Shown: piece after piece, positions 35,801 through 45,843 of the stretch
Layout of the letters: the number at the start of each line of letters is the position of its first letter
How positions within the stretch are numbered: position 1 is the first letter of the stretch
DNA from: Dryas octopetala
Lineage: Eukaryota > Streptophyta > Magnoliopsida > Rosales > Rosaceae
Direction: 5' to 3'
Assembly (NCBI GenBank): GCA_963921425.1
Contig: OY992834.1
Location: 24,565,923 to 24,629,922, forward strand
DNA length: 64,000 nt
Notes under the pieces: generated by a model
The model's database searches: none
What the model saw: the letters and a program-made list of their open reading frames with translations, nothing else
Told to the model about the DNA's origin: nothing
Made by a program: the position numbers and the translations under genes

Positions 35801-38766
35801 CATAGAATTTAAAAATTCTGTGTTTATGGACCCAAACAAGAAAATTAGAACATGTAAATTCTTAGATGAAAAAATTCCAAATTTTTTTCTCCATTCAAAC
35901 ACACCATTAGTATCCTATAAGTTCCCCCATAGAAGTTTGACTTTGGCCTTATTAGACACAAAAAATTAAGAGTTCGTTAGACTGTCGGGTTCGACAAAAA
36001 TTGTTGGTCTAAAGGACAACCAACCAAGTAAGTTGAGCTAAATGCCAAAATTCAAATAAGGGTCAACCCAATGCATTTGAAGAAGAAAAAAAAAATCAGT
36101 GCATCTGCAAAAATACAACAAGTGCATATGCGAAGTCAATGCATCTGCGCAAAAAAGACAGTGCATTTGTAAAAATACAATAAGTGCATCTGCGAAATCA
36201 ATGCACCAATAAAAAAGCCAGTGCATCTGTAAAAAAATCAGAAACTATTCTTTACACCAACTTTAATAAGTTAAGGTTCTTTACACCAAGTTTATTAGTG
36301 GTTTGGTACTTGGAGCTAATTTACTAAAAAAATAATGTAGGGAGTAAAATGGGACAAATTAGAGTTCAGGTACTGAATTGTGATGTAGGTCAAAATTCAA
36401 GGACCAAAAGTGGGGAAAAAAAAAAGCCTTATATAATTGATATACTAAGGTGCTAAACAAGCCAACAAGCCAATTTGAATATTAATGCTTCGTCTCTCAG
36501 TTATGATTACTTTTCCACCTGTCATGATGAACTGTTTATTATGGAGTATTTATTCATACTCATGGACCACAATTGAAAATTACTGCACGTCTAAGGTATT
36601 TATCTACTTTTCTGTTGTGTGATAGTCTTTACTCTTCAGTCCTATGCTTTTTGCAAAAACACCATGCATTAACATGAACACATCCGCTTACCTTTTGGGT
36701 TTACTATCAATAGCATAGGCCAACCACGTGAAAATTCTTATAGTGGACAGTTATTGAGTCAAATCTACTAATATATTAACAAAGATGGCAACAATATAAA
36801 ATGCGGGCCACTGCAATAAAATAATGAAGATGAATTTAAATTACATAGTAAATTAGGAGTTGTTTTATAAAGGACATATTGTATGAAATGCATGCAAACC
36901 TGCCGTTTGAGGAACCGGTTCTGTTGATTGGCTTCACTTAGTTTTTTAGTGAGCTTTGTTCTTTGAGAATCAGCAAGCAGTGACTTCAACTGATACAGAG
37001 TTGCAGCATAAGTTAGTTCTAGAGATCTAAAAATTAAGAACTAATATGTTTGTCCAACAGAAAATGTTGCACCAAAACCAATAAAAAATCGATGCCAGCA
37101 ACAATCATTTAGTATTGGAGCTGCACCTAATTGGTCATTAATATATTACAAGTGATCTATTATTGCAGCATGTGGTTTACTCACATCTACTGAAACATCA
37201 GCAATTAAGACAAACTTTTGCAATACAAGAAAGAGGAAAATTCATCAATTTATTCAATAGTTCACATCCAAGAATTATTTAAGGGAGAAATTAAAAAATT
37301 AGAAAAAAAAAAAAAAAAAAGAGAGAGAAAAAAGAAGTTCTAGCAAATTCCCACTATTGTTTTATCCTTTATTCTACATTCATAATAGAGCCACAAATGA
37401 ACATAGGAATTATAGAAAAGCAACAATCGTGAAAGCACAACTTAGACATGACTTAAAACTAAGAAACTCTCTTCAGACACAGATACACGTTATTGCTATG
37501 CACTTTTTTTTTTAATATAAGAAATATAATTTTATTAAAATCAAAACAATTACAATCTTTGAAGACAAGGTATCCAATAAATACAAAACAGCCAATGTAA
37601 TAAAGGCTATAAAGCTCTAACTAACATACAACAAAAACCATAACATTTAGACAAGGACAGCTTTTCAATCTGCAAAAATAGGAAAAAATAAAAATAAAAA
37701 GAAGAAGTTCCTAAAACACTGAAGAAACCCAAGCCCAAAGTGAAGTCCAAAACCTTACTTACTCAATAAAACTTCTACCCCTTCACCTGTAAAATCTTCA
37801 AAAACGCTTAATTCCTTTCCCACCACACTGCCCACGTTATTGCTATGCACGAGGCAATGACCTTTTACTTAGCACCATTAGAATCATGGCAGATAATATT
37901 GTTAATACCTTATGTGCTAACTTTTGCCAGAACAATCTAACCATTTTATACTAAATTCCTTTGACCAGTTCGAAGACCCATTGCAATAGTTTATAGCCAT
38001 TTCTACGTCTTATCTTCTTTTTTTTTAATAGGGACTTCTGGATTTTATCATTAAACCACAGTACCAAACAAAAAAATCATTTAAAAGATAAAGAAAAAGA
38101 TAAATGGATTTGGACCACAAAGACTATAAACATGGAAATAAAGGGTGGCAACTTTTTATTTTACAATCCAATTTACTGTGTTCAACAGATTAGTGCATAA
38201 ACTTACCTCATTACTTCTAAAAGGTTGAGCAAGAAGCTCTTCTTGTGAAACTTTAGGTGCATATTCATCATTGCTACAGTAATTTTCTGCCTGTACTGAT
38301 GATGATTCCTCCAAACTAGTGGGAATCGAATGTCTTCTCTGGAAGACATGTTTCAGGGAATGCTTCCCAGTACAAACTTGAGAATCTATCAACCAGTGAA
38401 AGCCCAACTTTATTTTCCAAGTAGTCGCAATATATGGAAGTGGGTGGATACTTTTACAATCCAATTTTCTTGAATTTCTCCTTGACAACCATAGCACTTG
38501 TTTGTCAAGGCAACACCTGTCCAGATTATAAAAATACAGATATAAGAATGAAATTGATAAATGCTTAACTACATCATCAATGCAATGAGTATGAAAGACT
38601 CAAATGGAGATTAGGTTACTATTGTCAGCAATGCTAAATTACGTACAGTGCAAGAGTAAATCATGAAGAACTTATGTTTTTGATAACTGTAAAGCCAAAG
38701 TGAAGTGATTAGATATTTACTAAAGGTGAAGAAATCTGACCTCACAGTACCTATCTCCATGTTCAT
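29868..38766 (-). CDS. PTST1: PTST1-like protein (CBM48, coiled coil), 8 exons, about 301 aa
   Basis: Exons (minus strand): 38741-38766, 38207-38516, 36900-36989, 34974-35042, 33131-33236, 30433-30521, 30045-30157, 29868-29970. All junctions are GT-AG, phases agree, and the sum is 906 nt with TAG at 29868-29870. The N-terminus is basic and Ser/Arg-rich, as in a plastid transit peptide. Exons 3-4 (residues 113-165) are heptad-like (LTKKLSEANQQNRFLKRQ; ALVNFKSELAVMELEIQ), a coiled coil. Residues about 184-200 contain INGKYIQSHLLSRIE. Residues 231-301 are a CBM48 starch-binding domain with VQVMGTFDGWSQGE and KFLVDGEWKLSPEFPT. In Arabidopsis PTST1 (277 aa) uses its coiled coil to bind granule-bound starch synthase and its CBM48 to bring it to starch granules in the chloroplast. 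No lesion was seen. The 26-base first exon is the weakest part (donor GTCAGA), though its phase fits. Confidence 0.87.
30590..30871 (-). pseudogene. LINE reverse-transcriptase fragment in a PTST intron
   Basis: The minus-strand frame 30871-30722 reads LARDLGCEIGVWPLRYLGVP followed by SFGDPVVEVRKR, the stretch after the catalytic core of plant L1-type reverse transcriptase (usually LGC..G..PL.YLG.P, F.DPVVEK...R). Farther on, in another frame, FSRVER and MMSLKIHGF match the next conserved block. Stops and missing pieces show it is a relic. It sits in the intron between PTST exons 5 and 6. Confidence 0.7.
30872..31685. other. PTST intron sequence with (TTA)n, nothing else recognised
   Basis: A short ATT/TTA microsatellite lies at 30972-30992. 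Otherwise no coding, RNA or transposon-end signal was seen. Confidence 0.5.
31686..33050 (+). repeat. Dispersed repeat R, copy 3, inside a PTST intron
   Basis: It matches the downstream flank of both MBD-like copies, starting 'gagattgttaattaagg' and ending 'gctttctaatcaaatttttcttac'. It lies in the 2.6 kb intron between PTST exons 5 and 6, opposite to the gene's transcription. It is not attached to any MBD exon, so repeat R can occur independently of the MBD-like gene. No target duplication was found. Confidence 0.75.
33237..34973 (-). other. PTST intron 4, nothing recognised
   Basis: AT-rich intron between exons 34974-35042 and 33131-33236. Short open frames here have no recognisable product. 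Confidence 0.6.
35172..35906. mobile_element. Possible PIF/Harbinger-like element carrying a GGT/GGC array
   Basis: The ends CTGTGCGTTTGGATGAAG and CTCCATTCAAACACACCA are imperfect inverted repeats, with TTA on both sides (35169-35171 and 35907-35909), as for PIF/Harbinger insertions. The flanks could also match by chance because a 3-base duplication is short. No transposase. The interior is dominated by a trinucleotide array. Confidence 0.5.
35357..35665. repeat. Imperfect GGT/GGC trinucleotide-rich minisatellite
   Basis: About 300 bp of GGTGGC/GATGGT/GGCGGC units with larger repeats of 'aaaattggggtgacggcaa' near 35416 and 35467. It yields long proline/serine or valine/alanine frames that are compositional artefacts. 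Confidence 0.9.
36097..36240. repeat. Minisatellite of about 61 bp built on GTGCATCTG
   Basis: Units start with CAGTGCAT at 36097, 36159 and 36219 and contain sub-repeats of about 20 bp (GTGCATCTGCGAAA-like). It lies in the PTST intron 34974-36900. The rest of 35907-36899 shows nothing further. Confidence 0.8.
37504..37832 (-). mobile_element. 5'-truncated LINE-type retroposon with 18 bp target duplication
   Basis: The 18-mer CACGTTATTGCTATGCAC occurs at 37486-37503 and again at 37833-37850. Between them lies 329 bp that begins (plus strand) with a poly-T run, i.e. a poly-A tail on the minus strand preceded by a T-rich 'taataaaattatatttc' end as in plant LINE 3' ends. No RNA polymerase III boxes were recognised, so a truncated LINE is favoured over a SINE. 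It lies in PTST intron 2. Confidence 0.85.
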
Positions 38767-39840
38767 AGGTTACTCCTGTCAAATCGTTAGACCAAAAAGA
38801 TGATCACGTTCTAGTTTGGTGCAGAAATATGCTGAGACCTGTGCTATGTCTTGAAACAATTCTCTGAAATCAAGATGACGATTATGAATCGAAAAAGGAC
38901 TAAAGAGAGCAAGATAACAATTTGACGATTTCAGAGTATGAGATAGAGCTAAGGAACTTCCAAATTGCAGTTCAAGTTGCTTTCAGTGAACAAAAGGGTC
39001 TGGTATGATCTCACATCACCCAATACACACACACACAGTTACTCTGCCATTAAGTTAAATGGAGCATCATCATTCATCATTGACAAACCAGAACTTATGA
39101 AACCTCCATTATTGATGATTTTTCGGAGGAATTTGTAGATTTTGAACCTCTGTTCATCAAATAGAAACACTGATGGTAATTCAGGAGCAACTGTTTAACT
39201 TTGACAGAAAAGTTCAATGAAATCAAGCCAGGGTGGCAAAGTAACAGTATTTAAACCATATGGTTGCAAAATCAGGCCATAGCACACAGCCCCCAACACC
39301 CATAGAAACACACACTATTGTAATCCAAAGAAAAATGCTATAAATACAAGATAACCCCTTCTCATAAATTAACAAAGCATTACATTACTCAGTAACCCCA
39401 TTCTTTTTCTTCCTTATTGATGGTCACCCAGAGACGAAATATGGTTTATTTTCAATTTTTCATAAATCGAGAGTAAACCCAACAACTGAACCATGGAACT
39501 TCAACCATTCTTGCATATAAGTGAGGTGTCTAACATTTCAACTCTGAAAGAAAAAACAATTATGAAAATTCTGGAAAGAAAACTTACTGAAAGATGGTGC
39601 GTAGCAGGTCGGGATAGCACTTAGGGAGAGAGATGGTGCGAGGAGAGGGGATGGTTGGAGGAGGAGAGCTAAATTAACGGAGAAAGAAAGGGGTTAGAAC
39701 TTGGAGCTTAGCAGCCGTTAGATATGATCCTACACGTGTAGTGCAGTGGAGGATAACACAAAATGAAAGATTTTGTTTTTTTTTCTTGGTCGGATAAATG
39801 AGACATATCTAACCAATAAAATTAGGCCACATATATACTA
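38767..39840 (-). promoter_or_regulatory. Upstream region of the PTST-like gene: candidate 5' UTR intron, leader and promoter
   Basis: On the minus strand a pyrimidine-rich, ATG-free leader (about 39600-39690) ends at a GTAAGT donor near 39590-39597, suggesting a non-coding first exon whose intron runs toward the coding exon at 38766. Upstream, TACACGTGTA at 39731-39740 contains a CACGTG G-box. No convincing TATA box was chosen. The transcription start is not known. Confidence 0.35.
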
Positions 39841-40241
39841 TTTTTTTTTTTTATGGACAAAATGCAATTTAGTACATCAAGTATACTGTATTGCAAGTTA
39901 GTACCCCCAGTTCAATTTTCAACGATTCAATATCTCAACTTCAATTTTTTGACAAACACATATGCAACATCTTGAATTTTTGGTTTATGATAATATTGTT
40001 ACTTAAATCTTTTAACTTTGTTCTTAAGGTTTGGTTAAAAAAATTAGAATTTTTTTTAACTTTATTTTAACTAACTAATACATTTGGTTGTGGTTTTAAA
40101 ATTTAGTTGTGTGGAAGTGAATTTTGGAAAAAGAAATTCAAAAGTTTGGTAATTATTTTATTTATTTTTATTTTTCATAATTAAATTATGAGATGAGAAA
40201 TTTTTATAATCTTTTTGGAAGTGATTTAACTATTTTGAGGT
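39841..40241. other. AT-rich sequence with a partial MITE arm
   Basis: Bases about 39860-39965 resemble one arm of the 41208-41853 element ('caatttagtac', 'aagttagtaccccc', 'tctcaactt'), but no second arm is present. The rest is AT-rich and unassigned. Confidence 0.4.
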
Positions 40242-40250
40242 TATAAGAAA

Positions 40251-40629
40251 GGCTTAATTGTGTTTTTACCACCCAAAGTTTACACTGATTCCCATTTTAC
40301 CACCCAGAACTTTATTTGTCTCACTTTACCACCCAAAGTTTACATTGATTCTCACTTTACCACCCAGAAATTTATTTGTCCCACTTTACCACCCAAAGTT
40401 TACATTGATTCCCACTTTACCACCCAAAACTATTTTTCGTGTCCCAGTTAACCTTTTTCCGTCTATTCTGTCACTCTAGATTCAGGGGGTAAAGTAGGAA
40501 TCAATGTAAACTTTGGGTGGTAAAGTGAGAATCAATGTAAACTTTGGGTGGTAAAGTGAGACAAATAAAGTTCTGGGTGGTAAAGTGGGAATCACCCCAA
40601 ACTTTGGGTGGTAAAAACACAATTAAGCC
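40251..40629. mobile_element. Mutator-type foldback MITE with internal repeats
   Basis: The ends GGCTTAATTGTGTTTTTACC and GGTAAAAACACAATTAAGCC are perfectly inverted. Flanking 9-mers TATAAGAAA (40242-40250) and TATAGGAAA (40630-40638) match at eight of nine positions, the duplication size of Mutator-like elements. Each arm contains several copies of 'accacccaaagtttac' or its complement, so the element can fold into a long hairpin. There is no coding capacity; the ProPro-Lys-rich frames are artefacts of the repeat. Confidence 0.88.
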
Positions 40630-40638
40630 TATAGGAAA

Positions 40639-42663
40639 TTGATACGAGTTTATTTTCGGAAAATTATTTGGAGTCCCAAGCTATTTTTGGTGAATTTACG
40701 AAGTTTGAAAAAAAATAGAAAATAGGAAAAAGGGGAATTAAAAAGAAAAAAGCTGACTGGGCCGACAGCACGCCATGTGACGTGCTGCCAGTGGCACAGA
40801 CACACTGACAAAGCAGCAAAAGAGAAGAAAATTCTCATAGTTTAAAAGGTTTTCTTTAGAGAGCTTGTCAAGGAGAACGAGTCCCTAGGAGTGGAGTCTA
40901 GCTTTGGAGGTCTATAGTATTTTATTATTTCTGCTTTATTAGACTTTAATATTAGATAACATGTTTAGATTAATTCAATAGGATTTATTTATTAATTAAG
41001 CATGTCTAGGTTTATTTTGGAGATTTAATTGCATAATTTATTTGCTTAATTAAGCATGATTAGTTGTAACCTTAATTTGAAGATTTAATTTAAGACTATA
41101 ACTTGTTAGGCTTAGCATAACCCTATGGTAGAGATTAAGTTGGATTTAAGCTATTATTCGAGCTTAATTAATTAGTGAAATATTTTGGAGAAATAATAAT
41201 TAATTAAGAGCAAATTACAATTTAGTACCTCAACTTTACATGTTGTTTCAACTTAGTACCCCAACTTTGAAAACTTGCAAAAAAGTATCTCAACTTTCAT
41301 TTTGTATCAACTTAGTACCCCAACTTTGAAAACTTGCAAAAAAGTACCTCAACTTTCATTTTGTGTCAAAATAGTACCTCCGTTAGTTTTTCTGTCAAAG
41401 TGGCAGGGGTATTTTCGTCTTTTCCTTAAATTTAAAAAATAATAATTTTTTTTTATAAAAAAATTTCTTAAAATAAAAAAAAAATTTATGAAATTTTTTT
41501 TATGAAATTTTAAGAAATTTTTTTAAATTTAATTTTACGAAAAAATTTCATAAAATAAAAAAAAAAATTTTATGAAAATTTTTTTTTATTTTAAGAAATT
41601 TTTTTATTACAAAAAATTATTATTTTTTAAATTTAATGAAAAGACGAAAATACCCCTGCCACTTTGACAGAAAAACTAACGGAGTACTATTTTGACACAA
41701 AATGAAAGTTGAGGTACTTTTTTGCAAGTTTTTAAAGTTGGGGTACTAAGTTGATACAAAATGAAAGTTGAGGTACTTTTTTGCAAGTTTTCAAAGTTGG
41801 GGTACTAAGTTGAAACAACATGTAAAGTTGAGGTACTAAATTGTAATTTGCTCATTAATTAATTACTTGGATAGTACTTAGGTTTGATTTATTTTAACTG
41901 AAATTAATTTGTGGAATTGATTTGAACTAAAGCAATTAGTCAAGTGATTTGACTTTAAGATAAAACTTGAAAATTAAAAACCCTAAAGAATAAAGTTTAG
42001 TCTACTTAGGACTAGAGTCTTTAGGAACGTGTGACCTAAAAAGATGAGTTATAATGTGTTTGTGTTGAACTTAACTTTTGACTAAGTTGTCGTATTGTCG
42101 GACACTAGGAACACCAGTTACTAAAGAATTTCTTTGTGACGTAACAAGAAGGCGATTGATTCGAGATGGATGAGGATGCATAGGTTATGTAAGAGAACAT
42201 GTGAAGAGCATTGGATTCCAGGTAGGGGATTTATCCTACTTTCCTGACTATGGACCTTGTGTGTGTGTTTGTGTTTTTAAATTATTATAACATGCTATTA
42301 TAAATATGTTTGTTGGTCTGAGAGTAAGGGAAGCGTTGTTCGTGACCTTGGATTCAAACTCCTAAACCTTCAAGAAGAATTAATCACTTATATTATGGGG
42401 AGCCTAGCCAAGCTAATACGTGTGACATATACTTGTGCGAAGCCAGAGCTCATAACTGATCCAGTGGCAGGTGATATGGTTTCTCAATTGCGAGTTCTTA
42501 TTTCTGTTTACTAGGGCACTCTCACTCTGGATGCTATTTCTTTTAATAACTGGGCATAGTTGTACCATTGTATATTGACCATCAGGTATGAATGAATTTT
42601 TGTGAATTTACATGTTTATAATTATATTGTTGTACAGTCGAGTAATAAATGTTTTGAAAATGA
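40639..42663. other. Possible degenerate LTR remnant, cut by D and hosting a MITE
   Basis: The composition (TTAATT-rich blocks, an AGAG tract, a GGGGAGCCTAGCC segment near 42397) recalls a gypsy LTR, but no partner LTR, primer site or polypurine tract is in the window. No host gene was recognised. It is interrupted by the 41208-41853 element and ends where element D begins. Confidence 0.3.
41208..41853. mobile_element. Mutator-type foldback element with exact 9 bp target duplication
   Basis: The outer about 200 bp on each side (GAGCAAATTACAATTTAGTACC...) are near-perfect inverted copies; the flanking 9-mer ATTAATTAA is identical at 41199-41207 and 41854-41862. Each arm holds tandem copies of a 'aacttagtaccccaactttgaaaacttgcaaaaaagt'-like unit (here shortened by substitutions), and the centre is an A/T-rich palindrome. 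No transposase. Confidence 0.88.
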
Positions 42664-43102
42664 TGGAACGACCCGACCCCAATGTGACCCTTTGAAGTCT
42701 AAGTTTAAGTTATTCGTGGGTTTTTATTTAAATTTTTATTAAGGGTAATTTTTAGGATTTTAAGCAAAGAGTTAGTTTGACCCAATTTTTGACTTTTAAA
42801 TTTTTTGGGTTTTTGGTTGCATGTTTGGTCTCGTTAGATAAGTGTTGAACCCACGAACTCGTAGACACGAACTTTGCGTCCATTGGAGTTTCGGATTAAG
42901 AATTATGGACGTTTGAAGTAAAGGGTATTTTAGACTTTTACTATTTAGGGCGTTTCTAGAAAGTCCCAAGTTTTCTTTTAAATTTCAAATTTTTCTTCTT
43001 CTTTCTCTCTCTCCCCGTGTTCTCTCTTTGCCCTATTTCTGTGGGTAGCACCGGCCATCAACACCGGCCCCTCCTCGCAGTCTCCAATCTCTAGTGACCT
43101 CC
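42664..43102 (+). repeat. 5' LTR of D, first part
   Basis: It begins TGGAACGACCC (compare TGTAACGACCC of the 3' LTR at 60202) and follows that LTR until '..ctagtgacctcc', where element C begins. Confidence 0.88.
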
Positions 43103-45808
43103 TGTGACGCCCCGAAACTGGGAACACCACAGCGGCACCCGTCTTAAAGATCCTGAGACTATAATACCCCTTACCCCGAGTATTATATTCCCAAGCTCTC
43201 TAAAACGAGTTAAGCCCTTTTTATTGAAGAACCCGGGTTGGATCAGAGTAGTAAAAATACAACGGAAGAAATTACTGAAAATGCCTCATATTATAAATAA
43301 CAGTAAAGAGTACCAACCCGTGAGGGTTATATGTTTCAAATACACTAACCCTAATGCTACATAAATAAACAGTAGATAAACAGATATGTCAGGATAGTCC
43401 AACCCACGCCAGAGTGATTCAGTCTTCAACAAAGTGGTGCAACAAATTGGACTCATGGATAGCCATTGGGATATGCCACCTACGAGGATGAAAGAGAAAC
43501 ACCACCACAGATCCAAAGAAAGGATCTAAACCAGATAGCAAGACTGAAACTGACAAGCTGCAAGTGCCACACCCACGACCTCAATCTTGGTCTCCAACAA
43601 CTGGATTATCTGCACTCACAAGAGTACAGTAGGGGGTAAGCGTCACATACGTTCATCGCTTCCCCTCGAGGGAAAATCCTGGTTAGGTTTGAAAGCAATA
43701 CTCGAAGATATAGGATTTCAAGGAAAACAGTTTAAAAGCAATGCACACCCAAAAACAGGGTATCAATATCAATAATATTGTAACCAAAGCCAGTAATGAT
43801 AAAGATAATTATGCCAATAATCAGTGAGTAAAGCCTTTGCATGCTCATACATCTTTTTCAGTGAAAATCCTTCATGTCACGTGACATAGTTCAGAAACAT
43901 ACCTGCGACCGATCACATACAGGCCAACCACCAGTATCGGAAATTCAACCACCACCTCGATACTGTGGTGAGAGTATCCATTTACCTGGTAATACCACAT
44001 TGGTTAGCCTCCCCAGAAGGACATTCGACTAACCAGTCCGTACTTACCCCTCCGGAGGTTTAGGGGATCGAAACCCAAGGTCACAACACGTGCCCGTTAC
44101 TCTCAGGTCGTCCAAGGTATCACACAGAAAATCACACAAATATGCCATACAAAAATCATGCACATTCTCTGTGAAAGACATTTTCATATACATATAGTAC
44201 GAAAATAGGCAGGAAATCCATTAACCGGGATATGGTACCTTCCCCCTACCTGTTTTACCAAAGTGTGTCCCTTGCCTGATCCCTTTCCTGTGTCTGGGTC
44301 CCACTTGTACCTGTTGGGAAACTGGAGATCCGAATCCGACGACAGCTATTAGGAACGTACTAAACGTACTCTCGGCCTTGTCTATTAAGACCAGGTAAAA
44401 TTTAGAGGTTTGGCACTAGCGTAACTTGCTAGGCTTCTCTAAATTCTTGATCCGGCATGACCCTGCTCCCCGAGGCAGACAGTCATGTCAGACCGTGTGG
44501 TTTCTAAGTTTATTTTAATTTATTGTCGAGGAGGTTGATCAGATATGAACCTTACAACGTGACCAGGTCAGTGCATGGGGAAACTGAGGGAGCTCTGGCT
44601 CAGTACCCAACGCATGTATGCTCATGGACTGACCTTAGTCATCACGTTATTTGGTTACCACTGATATGGCCTCAATATTTATTAAGTTCATTTAATAACA
44701 ACAGTTAAACGGTGTTTCGTCTATAACCACCACTTAAACAACAGCAAATCAAATAAGCTGGGTTAAGGGTATACCTGTTGAAGACTTCCCACGAGCAGAG
44801 TCTCGGTACTACTAGACTTGCTAAATAATAAGATTAAAATAGCCTAATTAACAAGAGATTTATTTAACAAAATTTTAGCAGAAATTCGACAGGGATCAAG
44901 AAATTACCTATGGAGCTCAGAAATGATTTTTTTTAAAACTTCACCAAAACATAGCCTTCACACTACTAGAATTGAAGAGCTCGTCGCCACGATCGCGTAG
45001 GCGAAATCGGATCGTCGATCGGAGCTCCAGAACTCAAGATAAACTCAAAACAAAATTGAAGAAGAGAGAGAAAGGAGGAGAGAGGAGAGAGAAGCTCTCT
45101 CTTGGGAAGCGTGCGGCTGAAATGAATGAAGAACCAGCTGAGTTCACGCCACTATTTATAGGAAGAGTGAGTGAGTCAACTCGGTTGACTCATCCGAGTT
45201 GACTGGGTTGACTCAAGTCAACCGTCATAACTTTGACCAATGAGAACTTGACACGTGGCGAAGGCTTTGACACTTGGCTGCACATGCAGCCATCAGATCT
45301 TGCTGCCATGCATCGTTGGACGCTCCAGATCGTGCCACGTGGCGCGATCTGGTGTTTTTCCTATTTTATTTTTCTTTTTCCTATATTTCTTAACTTCAAA
45401 AATTAATTAAAAATAGCTCGGGACTCGGAAAAATACCCCGAAAAATACTACGGACTCGTATCGACTAGTACTAATTAACTATGAGGTCAAATTACCAATT
45501 TGCCCTTTAGAAAAATTTTGAAAATTTCAAGCTCCACAAACTAAGATAAAATGCTTTTAAAAATGAAATTTTGGGAAATTCATAAAATAATCTCCCGGAC
45601 TCGGAATAATACGAGACTTGCTCCGTTGGGTTCGTGAGTAAAAGTACCACCTTCTAAAGGTCTAACTTGGGTCAAAACTCTAGTCAAAGTTGGTCAAACA
45701 ATTAAAGCTTAAGGGAAAAATACGATTTTCCGCCAAACAAATTTCTAGAAAAATTCTAGAAATTAAAGAAAAATTCCAAAATAAATTTGGAAAATTTTGG
45801 GTCTCACA
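43103..45808 (-). repeat. 3' LTR of element C
   Basis: 2706 bp; on the minus strand it starts TGTGAGACCC and ends GGGGCGTCACA. Short open frames inside are duplicated in the other LTR and have no recognisable product. Confidence 0.95.
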
Positions 45809-45843
45809 TCCTCCCCTACTTAAAAAAAATCTCGTCCTCGAGA

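Noticed and set aside
36038..36226. Minus-strand Cys/His/Phe-rich 62-codon frame
   Set aside because: It is produced by the GTGCATCTG minisatellite.
38016..38150. Second poly-T run resembling a retroposon tail in PTST intron 2
   Set aside because: No flanking direct repeat was found and the insertion ends cannot be placed.
40258..40479. Frame with repeated PPK(V/F)(Y/T) units, superficially like a proline-rich cell-wall protein
   Set aside because: It is a translation of the repeated arm of a MITE with a target duplication; not a gene.
43104..45202. Frames of 61-86 codons, duplicated at 50496-52594
   Set aside because: They lie in the two LTRs of element C and have no recognisable domains.
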